A DNA stretch of 39,266 nt from positions 1 through 39,266 of the IMG/VR virus record IMGVR_UViG_3300032053_000197, one strand, 5' to 3'. Numbering within the stretch: the stretch's first letter is position 1; the number at the start of each line of letters is the position of its first letter. The notes beneath the pieces were generated by a model, which made no database searches, was not told where the DNA came from, and worked only from the letters and a program-made list of their open reading frames with translations. Below are positions 1 through 7,195 of the stretch, in pieces. This DNA is from a virus. The position numbers were made by a program, and so were the translations under genes.

Positions 1-1167
1 TTGTTGTGATAATGTTTGTCCAGTTTTCAATAAAGAATCTTTGTTAGATTCCATTAATAACCAATTACTTGAACTTATGTTGCCACTTTCAACCGTACAT
101 AATTGAATCGGTAGAGATACTAAATCAATATCTAAATTAGTGCCGACATAAATTCTTTTAGGAGTCTTAGAAGAATGTCTAAAAGATTTTGCTATTTCAT
201 AAGAATTGTGGTCTTTATATTGACAGACTTCGTTTATATAGCCAGCATTACTTCCACCACAAATATATCCAAAACCATTTAAAGAAAATGCCGTAGCACG
301 TTCCCTTAAAATAGTAGAATTTGCTTTAGATATCCAATTATTTAAATTATCGTTATATTGGTTTGTATCATTTAAATAGCCATATGAACTACCAGTATTT
401 ATATATCCAAACCCATTTAAGGAAAATGATGCGGAATCCCTACGCGCCTGAATTACATTTGCTTTAGATGTCCAATAATCATTAACCTCATTATATTGAT
501 TAACTTCATCTGAATACGCAGGAGTTTGATCTTGCCCTGTACAAATATATCCAAAATTATTTAAAGAAAATCCAGATAAATTAGTTCTAGCAGTACCACC
601 ATTAGCTTTTGTAGTCCAAACGTCAATAACATCATTATATTGGTTAACTTCATTCGTAACGATTCCAAATCCATAACTTCCATTACAAGTATATCCAAAA
701 TTATTTAAAGAAAATCCAGATAAATCATGTCTGGGTGTGCCACCTGGAGTTTTATCAATCCAAGTATTTGAAATATCATTATATTGACTCGTAGTATTTA
801 TCGGATCTCCATTATCACCATTACAAATATACCCAAACCCATTTAATGAAAACCCAACAATTCGTCGTTTACCTTCATTTTCATTTTCTTTAGCGATCCA
901 GACATTTAAAATATCATTATATTGATGCACTTCGTTCAATAACGAGCTTCCACCAAAGCCATTGCACATATATCCATATCCATTTAAAGAAAATCCAGAT
1001 GATTCTGCTTTAGGTGTTCCAACTTCACCTTTTGTTATCCAGTAATTTCCACCGACGTTTTCTGGAGAAATGTCAATTTTATATGAGGTAATATTTTTAT
1101 CTACATAATTACCATTTATATCAGATAAAGTTTCTAAAATATTTTTTTTATTATTTTGATATGCCAT
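1..1167 (-). CDS. Kelch-repeat beta-propeller adhesin/fibre protein (C-terminus beyond window)
   Basis: The first 389 residues are open on the minus strand from an ATG at 1167 and the frame runs off position 1. Six tandem repeats of about 50 residues are visible. Each ends in a W-I/T-x-K motif and continues into a strand resembling FSLNGFGYICNG, then NEVxQYND. This is the Kelch/galactose-oxidase propeller pattern and six repeats would close a propeller. The first repeat begins near residue 42 and the last ends near residue 335; the next 50 residues are different and probably start another domain. Its ATG overlaps the TAA of the upstream gene by one base (TAATG), so the two are cotranscribed and probably translationally coupled. 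By context it is a late virion or host-recognition protein; the ligand is unknown. The repeat architecture is seen directly; the adhesin role is inferred. Confidence 0.8.
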   Translation of the reverse strand, partial: MAYQNNKKNILETLSDINGNYVDKNITSYKIDISPENVGGNYWITKGEVGTPKAESSGFSLNGYGYMCNGFGGSSLLNEVHQYNDILNVWIAKENENEGKRRIVGFSLNGFGYICNGDNGDPINTTSQYNDISNTWIDKTPGGTPRHDLSGFSLNNFGYTCNGSYGFGIVTNEVNQYNDVIDVWTTKANGGTARTNLSGFSLNNFGYICTGQDQTPAYSDEVNQYNEVNDYWTSKANVIQARRDSASFSLNGFGYINTGSSYGYLNDTNQYNDNLNNWISKANSTILRERATAFSLNGFGYICGGSNAGYINEVCQYKDHNSYEIAKSFRHSSKTPKRIYVGTNLDIDLVSLPIQLCTVESGNISSSNWLLMESNKDSLLKTGQTLSQQ

Positions 1168-1640
1168 TAGAATATTCGCCATTGGCTATTAGCATAAATA
1201 TAATGATATCCCGCATCATCAGTATCTATAATATGTGTTGGAAAATTATCTATAGTATTACCATTACCACTTATTGTAATAATATTTGAAACTACATTTC
1301 CAGTTTCATGCTTAACCAAGATTTCTTGTAAATCAGATGGTAATGGGGGTAATAAAATTGTTACTGGTCCACCAGTAACAGTTACCCCAACATATACCCG
1401 ATTTGCAGATTGTGTGACTGCAATAACTTGAGAAGTTTGTAATTCATATTGATTTAATTGCGACCATGTACCTCCTCCAGAGATAGATAATGCGCTAATT
1501 TGCATTTGCAAATCTGCCGAAACTGTCATTATTTCACTTTTTAACCCAATTACTCCCAACTCCCCATTAGCACCTGCGCTTGGAGCAGTTGTTCCAGTTG
1601 GATCACTTATACTAAAAACTGTTATTTTGGAATGTTTCAT
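1167..1640 (-). CDS. Small phage fibre-tip-like structural protein
   Basis: About 157 residues. The ATG at 1640 is preferred over the in-frame GTG at 1646 because AGAGAG (1646-1651) lies five bases from the ATG but directly abuts the GTG. The N-terminus is Gly/Ala/Thr-rich. From about residue 80 the sequence becomes a beta-strand-rich domain with an ITISGNGNTID stretch and ends in a GYHYIYANSQWRIF-type terminus. That pattern is common in C-terminal domains of phage tail-fibre and appendage proteins. A TATAAATA box lies 33 bases upstream, so it is probably the first gene of a late transcript continuing into the Kelch gene. Exact function is not recognised. Confidence 0.7.
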   Translation of the reverse strand: MKHSKITVFSISDPTGTTAPSAGANGELGVIGLKSEIMTVSADLQMQISALSISGGGTWSQLNQYELQTSQVIAVTQSANRVYVGVTVTGGPVTILLPPLPSDLQEILVKHETGNVVSNIITISGNGNTIDNFPTHIIDTDDAGYHYIYANSQWRIF

Positions 1641-1672
1641 GACCACTCTCTGTTAATTAAGGTTATTATTAT

Positions 1673-1680
1673 TATTTATA
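1673..1680 (-). promoter_or_regulatory. Candidate T4-type late promoter box (TATAAATA)
   Basis: Exact TATAAATA on the minus strand in the divergent gap, 33 bases before the ATG at 1640. Transcription would start near 1667, leaving a leader that contains the AGAGAG ribosome site. The T4 late consensus is the same octamer. Its use here is inferred from position and from similar boxes at 6993, 18926 and 35665. Confidence 0.55.
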
Positions 1681-1716
1681 TATTAATTATTAAAATTCGA
1701 TACAATAACATTCTTC

Positions 1717-1743
1717 TTGCATTTTTAAAAAAATATGTATAAT
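1717..1743 (+). promoter_or_regulatory. Candidate sigma70-like promoter for the HNH gene
   Basis: TTGCAT (1717-1722) and TATAAT (1738-1743) are separated by 15 bases, slightly shorter than the usual 16-18. TG directly precedes the -10. Transcription would start near 1750, just before the AAGGA ribosome site (1754-1758) of the gene at 1765. It lies back to back with the late box at 1673-1680. Confidence 0.5.
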
Positions 1744-1764
1744 TCAATTAATTAAGGATATAAT

Positions 1765-2322
1765 ATGACATTTAGATGTATAAAATTAGATGCGAGTTGG
1801 AATCCGGTGGATATAATTTCGTGGTATAGCGCATTTTGCCAAGTTTATTTAGAACCATATTCGTGTAATTTGTTACATTCTTATCCAGAAAAATATAAAA
1901 TACGATCAGTTTATAGTTCGTGGAGTTATCCTTCAATAATAGTTTTAAAAAATTATGTAAAACCAAAAAAAGAAAAGGTTAATGCAAAACCTAGTTTAAA
2001 ATCTATTTTAACGAGGGATTTATATAAATGTGCATATTGTGAGGTCACATTAACAACAAAAAATGGAACAAGAGATCACGTTATTCCAGAATCAAAAGGT
2101 GGAGCAACTTCTTGGACAAATTTAGTAGCTTGTTGTAAAATTTGCCAAGCGAAGAAAAAAGATTTTCTTCCTGGTGATATAAATATGCATCCTAAAATTC
2201 CTCCAAAAATTCCGTTATTAAACGAAAGATTTAATAAATATATAAAATTAGCGTCATCATTTGAACGAAATGTATGGAAATTAGGGTTAAAAGATTTAGG
2301 TTTAACTCAATTTTCAACATAA
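1765..2322 (+). CDS. HNH homing-type/free-standing endonuclease
   Basis: 185 residues; AAGGA lies six bases upstream of the ATG. The HNH core covers roughly residues 84-133: a first CxxC (C89, C92), the catalytic-type D104-H105 in RDHVIPESKGG, N119 in SWTNLV, and a second zinc CxxC (C124, C127) followed by a Lys-rich stretch. All hallmarks of a zinc-stabilised HNH nuclease are intact, so a DNA-nicking or cutting activity is expected. The N-terminal 80 residues resemble no domain I can name. It sits at the head of the plus-strand cluster with its own promoter, which fits a free-standing mobile endonuclease or an early host- or competitor-DNA nuclease. It is not inside any interrupted gene that I can see. 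Nuclease assignment is strong; biological role is open. Confidence 0.88.
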   Translation: MTFRCIKLDASWNPVDIISWYSAFCQVYLEPYSCNLLHSYPEKYKIRSVYSSWSYPSIIVLKNYVKPKKEKVNAKPSLKSILTRDLYKCAYCEVTLTTKNGTRDHVIPESKGGATSWTNLVACCKICQAKKKDFLPGDINMHPKIPPKIPLLNERFNKYIKLASSFERNVWKLGLKDLGLTQFST

Positions 2323-2327
2323 ATATC

Positions 2328-2355
2328 TTGACAAATATAAGTATTAACATATAAT
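2328..2355 (+). promoter_or_regulatory. Sigma70-type promoter, TTGACA-N16-TATAAT
   Basis: A perfect -35 hexamer TTGACA (2328-2333) and a perfect -10 TATAAT (2350-2355), separated by 16 bases, fill the 61-base gap between the HNH gene and the gene at 2384. This is the strongest host-type promoter seen in the window and should drive the cluster from 2384 onward by unmodified host polymerase. It suggests early expression. Confidence 0.75.
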
Positions 2356-2383
2356 CAAATTAACCCAAGACAAAGGATATTTC

Positions 2384-2923
2384 ATGGCTAAACAAAAAAC
2401 ACCAATAATAAACGTTAATGACGCAATATCTAGGATAGATAATTGGAAAAACGGAATTAACACCATGTTTAAATGTGGTGATGTAGTTGAGCGTAAGGCT
2501 GGCGAAATTGGGGTCATAACTATATTGTTATGTGAATGTGAACAATATAGAGTAAAATGGTATAAAGGACCAAATCCTTGGGATTTTATAGAAGGAAAAA
2601 GTAATGGATATGAATTAAAATTGTCAAAGAAGCCAAACCCATTAAAATATACAAATGCTCAACGATATCCAGGTCCAGCAGCAAATCAAATTAAAAAATT
2701 AAATGAAGTTTTTAATAAAGATATTGATAAGCCAAAAACTGGAAAAGATGTAGACAAATATATACAAATTTTAGAAGAAGAAATAATAAGAAATAAAGAT
2801 AATAAAAAAGTAAGTGATGATATTGATAGTGTTGTTGATGAAACATTAGAAGAAGATTCGTCAGCAGCAACTATAATAGATAGTGTTGATATAAAACGTA
2901 AAAATATCATAGAAGAGGAATAA
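2384..2923 (+). CDS. Hypothetical protein with possible SH3-like N-terminal segment
   Basis: 179 residues; AAAGGA lies six bases before the ATG. Residues about 30-65 (FKCGDVVERKAGEIGVIT through YRVKWYKG) look like a small SH3/KOW-type beta barrel: a G-D-V-V turn, then alternating hydrophobic strands. The C-terminal third is strongly charged, with Lys/Asp/Glu-rich coiled-coil-like sequence ending in IIEEE. No catalytic motif is visible. The next gene starts three bases after the stop, so the two are in one operon. I do not recognise the family. A nucleic-acid- or protein-binding accessory role is a guess based only on the barrel-like segment. Confidence 0.7.
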   Translation: MAKQKTPIINVNDAISRIDNWKNGINTMFKCGDVVERKAGEIGVITILLCECEQYRVKWYKGPNPWDFIEGKSNGYELKLSKKPNPLKYTNAQRYPGPAANQIKKLNEVFNKDIDKPKTGKDVDKYIQILEEEIIRNKDNKKVSDDIDSVVDETLEEDSSAATIIDSVDIKRKNIIEEE

Positions 2924-2925
2924 GT

Positions 2926-3555
2926 ATGGAACTATTAATTTGTATATTAATAGTTTATGGATGTACGTTATTGTGTGTTCAAGGAAAAATATTTTCTACT
3001 TTTAAAATATTTTTATCTAATATAAGATTAAATATTGAAAATAAAATAACTATGGATTCACGTTATATTAAAATGTTAATAGATAGTAAAAGTTATTTGA
3101 TTGATGATGCTAATACTAAATTATATAATCACATTTTAAATAAACTTTATAACGAAACAAATGATAAAACTATAAACGAATTAGGAACTTTATTAATTGA
3201 ACTAGAAAATAAAATAAAATCTATTATTTTAAATAAATATAAATATAAGTTGTTGTTATATAAAGGATTATATAGTATATTGAATAAATTTTTAGAATTG
3301 ACTTCGTGTATGATGTGTTTGGGATTTTGGATAGGCGTTATATTTACGTTAATTAATTTATTTTTAAATATAAGTATTTGTAATTATTCTTTAAATTTAA
3401 TACCAATCGGACAAACAGGAATTTCTACAAGTATGACTATAATATTTTTGTCATATTTATATTCTGGAACTTGCTGGATAATAAACTCGTTTGTTGATTT
3501 TTTTGTAGAAATTAAAGACAAATTAGGATCTTTTTTAGATAAACAACAAAACTAA
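2926..3555 (+). CDS. Membrane protein with CxxC-G-F-W motif (DUF1360-like)
   Basis: 209 residues, AGAGGAA ribosome site. There is a hydrophobic N-terminal segment (residues 2-19), a charged and probably helical soluble middle (about 40-110), then two hydrophobic segments at about 124-150 and 168-190. The second membrane segment opens with SCMMCLGFWIG (C128, C131, W135). This resembles the C-P-x-C-x-G-F-W motif of DUF1360-type membrane proteins that occur in phages and bacilli; the function of that family is not established. It lies between a soluble unknown and the 408-residue helical protein with tight spacing, so it may work with them at the host membrane. The membrane topology is seen; the family link is tentative. 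Confidence 0.7.
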   Translation: MELLICILIVYGCTLLCVQGKIFSTFKIFLSNIRLNIENKITMDSRYIKMLIDSKSYLIDDANTKLYNHILNKLYNETNDKTINELGTLLIELENKIKSIILNKYKYKLLLYKGLYSILNKFLELTSCMMCLGFWIGVIFTLINLFLNISICNYSLNLIPIGQTGISTSMTIIFLSYLYSGTCWIINSFVDFFVEIKDKLGSFLDKQQN

Positions 3556-3570
3556 TACGGAGAAATTTAT

Positions 3571-4797
3571 ATGGGATTAGACTTCGGAAATATAGAAAAT
3601 CAATCAAAAAGTGTGTGTTTTAGTTTACCAAATACTGCGCCACTTTTTGACGCATTAAAATTTCCAAATCTTAATTTAAAATTACCAAAATTAGGACTTC
3701 CAGATTTTAGTAAATTAAATTTCGGTTTAGGAAAACTGACAGTAACGTTGCCAAGTATAAAATTAAAATCTCCATCATTTACTGGACTTAAATTCGGAGG
3801 ATTGGATAATTTAAGAAATAAAATTGGAGCTATAAAAATACCTACAACAATTTGTATCAATATTGGTGGAGAATTTGGATTTGATTCAGTATTTTCACAA
3901 ATTGGAGACGTTCTTGATGCGCTTGTTCCAAAATTACCAACTATAAATTTATTTGAAGGTGGAACCTTTAACATATTTCCACAATTACTAATAAATCCAG
4001 CATTTCCTATAGACTTGTCATTTGAACAAGTTTTAGCTATGGCTAAAGATAACTGCTTACAAAGTATATTAAATGCTTTGCGAGCATTTGATCCATTTGA
4101 AAGATTAAAGAAATTATTTGAACTAGCTGCTCAAATGTGTAGTGAAATGTTATTCGATAAATTAAGAGCAGTAATCGATGAAATTCAAAAGGCTCAAGCT
4201 GAAATTATAGCAAATGCATTAAATGCTATAACAGACCCATTTGCGAAACTTGCTAAATTAATTGATATGGCAAATGACGCATTAAACGCTGGCGCATTTT
4301 CAGCTTTAGAAGAAATAACTAAATTGTTAGGTAGCACTCAATTTGATTCATTGTTAGATTTTATAGATAAATTAGATCCAACGGTAGCATTTGCAGCTTT
4401 GAAAGATGCAATAAGAAATTTAGTACAATTACAAAATTTTGGTCCTATAGCTCAACTATTATCAATAATGCAGATATTAAAATCTAAGCTTGCTGGTATT
4501 ACGGATTTGGGACAAGCTGGATTAAATTTACCAGAAATGACAATAGATGCGTTACAAAATGCAATAAATAAATTATTAGACGATGACGATTTATTAGGAA
4601 TTCAAAGATTATTATCAGATTTTATGAGAAATAAATTTGCATTAGTGGATCAATTAAAAGCGTTAGATCCAGCATCATTTTTAAACCAGATGTTACCATT
4701 ATTGAATTCAGCTTTGAAAAATTTTGAGTTTGGACTATTTAATGCATTATTAAAAGAATTAACTGATAAAATTTGCTTAGAATCTGCTACCACATAA
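3571..4797 (+). CDS. Hypothetical amphipathic-helix-rich protein lacking Tyr, Trp and His
   Basis: 408 residues; GGAGAAA precedes the ATG. The first 90 residues are a run of short Leu/Pro/Phe/Lys segments (LPKLGLPDF, LPSIKLKSPSF) suggesting repeated beta turns. From about residue 140 the sequence is almost entirely amphipathic helix with two similar repeats, DPFERLKKLFELA and DPFAKLAKLIDMA. I find no Tyr, Trp or His anywhere in the protein, which is striking because Tyr codons are abundant in its neighbours. No enzyme motif is seen. It is followed after three bases by the SprT-like gene. It could be a structural, scaffold-like or membrane-associated helical protein. I do not recognise the family. 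Confidence 0.72.
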   Translation: MGLDFGNIENQSKSVCFSLPNTAPLFDALKFPNLNLKLPKLGLPDFSKLNFGLGKLTVTLPSIKLKSPSFTGLKFGGLDNLRNKIGAIKIPTTICINIGGEFGFDSVFSQIGDVLDALVPKLPTINLFEGGTFNIFPQLLINPAFPIDLSFEQVLAMAKDNCLQSILNALRAFDPFERLKKLFELAAQMCSEMLFDKLRAVIDEIQKAQAEIIANALNAITDPFAKLAKLIDMANDALNAGAFSALEEITKLLGSTQFDSLLDFIDKLDPTVAFAALKDAIRNLVQLQNFGPIAQLLSIMQILKSKLAGITDLGQAGLNLPEMTIDALQNAINKLLDDDDLLGIQRLLSDFMRNKFALVDQLKALDPASFLNQMLPLLNSALKNFEFGLFNALLKELTDKICLESATT

Positions 4798-4800
4798 TGA

Positions 4801-5235
4801 ATGCAAAATATGATACTAACATCTATTATAAAATATGAAAATGAACTTAATACTATTTTAAAATTGCAAAAAGTAGTATATACGATGTTAACTAAATTTA
4901 AATTAACTTGTCCAAAAAAATATAATAAAGTATTAGAACCTTTACAAAAAACCCCTATATGTATATTTATAAATTATAAATTTTCAGAGGTTGTTGCTGC
5001 GGTAAGCTGGACCGGAAATAGAAAAATAAAACAAATAAATATAGAATTTAATCACCTTATATTTGAGTGTAATAATAAACAAACTAAAGCAATAATATCA
5101 CACGAATTAGGACATGTTATAGACTTATTATATAGAGGAAGTAAAAGTCCAGACCATGATAAAGTTTGGAAAGAAATTGCAGTTATTTTTGGCGCTCTAC
5201 CAAATTCAACTATACCAAGAGACTTTTTACCATAA
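4801..5235 (+). CDS. SprT-like zinc metallopeptidase
   Basis: 144 residues. The zinc site is clear: H101-E102-L-G-H105 within IISHELGHVIDLLYRG, followed by H119 in SPDHDKVWKEI. This reproduces the SprT/Spartan-type arrangement of HExxH, then a third His shortly before a conserved Trp, then a helix and a short Gly segment. SprT-like proteases in cells act on DNA-protein crosslinks, and phages often carry minimal versions of this fold whose target is unknown. The protein is short and has no separate DNA-binding domain. The start at 4801 follows the upstream TAA directly with no obvious ribosome site, so it probably depends on coupling to the 408-residue protein; ATG at 4810 is an alternative start. 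Protease assignment is from motif only. Confidence 0.82.
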   Translation: MQNMILTSIIKYENELNTILKLQKVVYTMLTKFKLTCPKKYNKVLEPLQKTPICIFINYKFSEVVAAVSWTGNRKIKQINIEFNHLIFECNNKQTKAIISHELGHVIDLLYRGSKSPDHDKVWKEIAVIFGALPNSTIPRDFLP

Positions 5236-5249
5236 TATTTAAAAATATA

Positions 5250-5258
5250 TGATATAAT
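5250..5258 (+). promoter_or_regulatory. Extended -10 promoter (TGATATAAT) at a start codon
   Basis: TGnTATAAT lies seven bases before the ATG at 5265, with no convincing -35. With a normal -7 to +1 distance, transcription would begin at the A of the ATG, giving a leaderless message. Read-through from upstream could also translate the gene. Confidence 0.5.
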
Positions 5259-5264
5259 AACATT

Positions 5265-5687
5265 ATGAAAAATTTAATAGAAATTTTAAAACAAATACTT
5301 TTTTTAATATCAAATTTTTGTTTAGATGTAATAAAAGCTACTTGGGAACCATTATTAACAAAATTATTAAAAATAACAATAATTTCTTCAATAATTTTTT
5401 TAATAGCAACTTTAATTCCTCATAATATTTTGTTTATATCTAATATATCATATTTAGGATGGGTATCATTATATTGTATAATTAATCTACTTTTATATAA
5501 AATAGAAGAACCGTCAGATTTTGACGTAAATAACATGGATAAACAATTAGATTCGGATACTGATGTCGATGTAGATCAAGAAAACGTTGAAGCTATTCGT
5601 GAAAATTCACCTATAGAATTTTTAAATAATAGTATAACTGGAACCCCTAACAAAAAAGAAGTTATTGATGGCACAACTAGAGAATAA
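5265..5687 (+). CDS. Small membrane protein with acidic cytosolic-type tail
   Basis: 140 residues. An amphipathic N-terminal helix (1-30) is followed by two hydrophobic segments at about 33-51 and 56-79, then a highly acidic tail containing DSDTDVDVDQENVE. No signal-peptide cleavage site or enzyme motif is evident. There is no Shine-Dalgarno sequence before the ATG; instead an extended -10 sits seven bases away, suggesting leaderless translation. The last 20 bases overlap the start of the next gene, indicating coupling. It could be an inner-membrane partner for the SEC-C protein downstream, but that is only proximity. Family not recognised; holin function is possible but unsupported. Confidence 0.65.
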   Translation: MKNLIEILKQILFLISNFCLDVIKATWEPLLTKLLKITIISSIIFLIATLIPHNILFISNISYLGWVSLYCIINLLLYKIEEPSDFDVNNMDKQLDSDTDVDVDQENVEAIRENSPIEFLNNSITGTPNKKEVIDGTTRE

Positions 5688-6201
5688 TGAAGATGTTATC
5701 GTAGAAATACGCAATACTCAAGATCAATGGGAATTGCCAATAGATTTTTTAGAATCTACTTTACCATTTAGACAAAATACTGTTTATACTGTACCAGAAA
5801 ATACTATAAAATTTTTCAATTTTCAAACTAGTATAGGTGAGCAAACTGCGGAAGAAAAAAACGAACAAATAGATGCGATTAAAGAACAGGCTAAAATGGG
5901 GATAATAAAATTAACTGAACAACAACAACAGCCAATACAAAATTTAGATGCGGATTCTTCATATAATTCGGATTTAAATTTAACCGTTACGTCACCAATT
6001 GTTACAGTTTTAAATGGCGTTACTCAACAATCTAGTTCTGTATATTCAGATTTATTTAATAAGAAATCAGTAGTTGAAAAAAAGACTAGCAATTTAGATA
6101 TTTTAAAAATAATAAAAGGCAAAACTAAAATTGGCAAAAATGAACCGTGTGTATGTGGAAGTGGAAAAAAATATAAAAAATGTCACGGAAAAGGTGAATA
6201 A
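5668..6201 (+). CDS. SEC-C motif protein
   Basis: 177 residues from the ATG at 5668; the TTG three bases earlier is less likely, and an AAAAGAAG purine tract lies just upstream. The extreme C-terminus is a textbook SEC-C zinc finger: NEPCVCGSGKKYKKCHGKGE, with C161, C163, C172 and H173. In SecA this element binds zinc and contacts SecB and ribosomes, and it is reused as an adaptor in many small proteins. The N-terminal 150 residues are polar, Gln- and Asn-rich and probably partly disordered, with no other domain visible. It ends one base before the stop of the convergent gene on the other strand. The motif is certain; its partner in the cell is unknown. Confidence 0.82.
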   Translation: MAQLENNEDVIVEIRNTQDQWELPIDFLESTLPFRQNTVYTVPENTIKFFNFQTSIGEQTAEEKNEQIDAIKEQAKMGIIKLTEQQQQPIQNLDADSSYNSDLNLTVTSPIVTVLNGVTQQSSSVYSDLFNKKSVVEKKTSNLDILKIIKGKTKIGKNEPCVCGSGKKYKKCHGKGE

Positions 6202-6987
6202 TTAAAATCCTGGATAATTTAAAAATTCCGGTCTATATACGATTCCATAATTAGTTTTATATCCAACTATTACATTAGATTGCGCTATAGAATATCCACC
6301 ATTTCCTCCTAAAAACAATATATTACCAACTTGACCAGGAATATAATCATTATTTGGGGAATCTTCTCTAACTTCCCCAGTTTCAACACTTTCAGCAGAT
6401 AATGTTATACTAATTGTCATCATCACAGAAAAGTCACTATCATATAAATTATACGTAACTATAGAATATAATTTAGATTCTGACGTAGCTGACGTAACAA
6501 TATTATCATATTCAAAATCATTCGGAAATTGTTTTATCCCACTACAACTCGATGTTCCAGTTGATATAAATGTTCCAAAGATAGAACTGGATATTATTTC
6601 AACTGGAGTGCCTTTAGTGTAATCTGGAGAATTGGTATAAGTTATTGGAGTAGAAGCAGTTATATTACACGTAGATACATTAATTACCGAAGAATCTTCA
6701 AAAGTCCAACTGTTAGTATCAAATTTATTAAAATATTCTCCAGTTAACGGAAATCTATATCGCAATTCACAAAATTCACAATTTAAATAAAATCCACTCT
6801 CGTCTATAACTTCCCAAATTACACCTTGAATACAAGACGTAATTAGATCATCTGACACATATGCAAGTTTATAAATACCATCAGTATCTAAATACACCAT
6901 TTTCCCAGGAGCAAATCCGTCTAAATTTAATTGTTTTATAAATTTTTTATCTAAATGAAAATGATTTATAGTTTTATCTTTTAGCAT
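6202..6987 (-). CDS. Orphan small fibre paralogue sharing a domain with the 1393-residue fibre
   Basis: 261 residues on the minus strand, isolated between plus-strand genes. Residues about 110-205 align closely with the region around 13700-14060 of the large fibre gene at 12768-16949. Both contain a Cys then T-rich strand, an Ile/Ser-rich segment, C-S-G-I-K-M/Q-F-P-N-D-F, then K-L-Y-S-x-V-x-Y-D/N-L-F/Y. The N-terminal 90 residues contain a compact domain with a CEFC pair, and the C-terminus is Gly-rich (GNILFLGGNGGYS). A TATAAATA box lies six bases before the ATG, placing the predicted transcription start at the start codon; no Shine-Dalgarno is visible. Probably a late minor virion protein or a detached fibre domain; function inferred from the paralogy only. 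Confidence 0.72.
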   Translation of the reverse strand: MLKDKTINHFHLDKKFIKQLNLDGFAPGKMVYLDTDGIYKLAYVSDDLITSCIQGVIWEVIDESGFYLNCEFCELRYRFPLTGEYFNKFDTNSWTFEDSSVINVSTCNITASTPITYTNSPDYTKGTPVEIISSSIFGTFISTGTSSCSGIKQFPNDFEYDNIVTSATSESKLYSIVTYNLYDSDFSVMMTISITLSAESVETGEVREDSPNNDYIPGQVGNILFLGGNGGYSIAQSNVIVGYKTNYGIVYRPEFLNYPGF

Positions 6988-6992
6988 AAAAG

Positions 6993-7000
6993 TATTTATA
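6993..7000 (-). promoter_or_regulatory. Candidate T4-type late promoter box (TATAAATA)
   Basis: Exact TATAAATA on the minus strand, immediately upstream of the ATG at 6987. With T4 late spacing (-13 to -6) transcription would begin at 6987 itself. It gives this lone minus-strand gene its own late signal, back to back with a plus-strand promoter at 7018-7026. Confidence 0.5.
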
Positions 7001-7017
7001 GCTTTTTATTAAAAATT

Positions 7018-7026
7018 TGTTATAAT
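7018..7026 (+). promoter_or_regulatory. Extended -10 promoter (TGTTATAAT) for the 7053-9520 cluster
   Basis: TGTTATAAT, part of the 12-mer TTTGTTATAATA, lies 26 bases before the ATG at 7053. Predicted start is near 7033. The same 12-mer occurs in both arms of the inverted repeat at 37952-37990. No strong -35 is seen. Confidence 0.55.
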
Positions 7027-7052
7027 AGTATCATGAATAATGAGGATAATAT

Positions 7053-7193
7053 ATGATTACCATTGAAAAAATAACTAATGGGTATATTTTAGAATTTAAA
7101 AATACTGAACAGCAAAAAGTAAAAATCCATTTTCCTAATTTTGATGATATGTCAAATTGGTTAAAATTACAAATCGATACCGAAAGGAAATAA
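7053..7193 (+). CDS. Short hypothetical protein (46 residues)
   Basis: ATG at 7053 to TAA at 7191-7193. The start has a good ribosome site, GAGG at 7042-7045, seven bases away. The product begins MITIEKITNGYILEF and continues with a mixed hydrophobic/charged beta-like pattern ending in a short helix. The stop is two bases before the ATG of the next gene, whose ribosome site AAGGAAA lies inside this frame's end, a normal operon arrangement. A seven-codon frame (7033-7056, ATG to TGA) overlaps its start in ATGA style and could be a leader peptide. No family recognised. Confidence 0.62.
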   Translation: MITIEKITNGYILEFKNTEQQKVKIHFPNFDDMSNWLKLQIDTERK

Positions 7194-7195
7194 TT

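Noticed and set aside
396-403. TATAAATA on the minus strand inside the Kelch gene
   Set aside because: It is internal to a repeat that encodes conserved Kelch residues, with no gene start downstream; treated as a chance match in AT-rich DNA. The same applies to 11531-11538.
5265-5687. Holin candidate
   Set aside because: Two hydrophobic segments and a charged tail fit loosely, but there is no adjacent endolysin and the acidic tail is atypical, so only a membrane protein is claimed.
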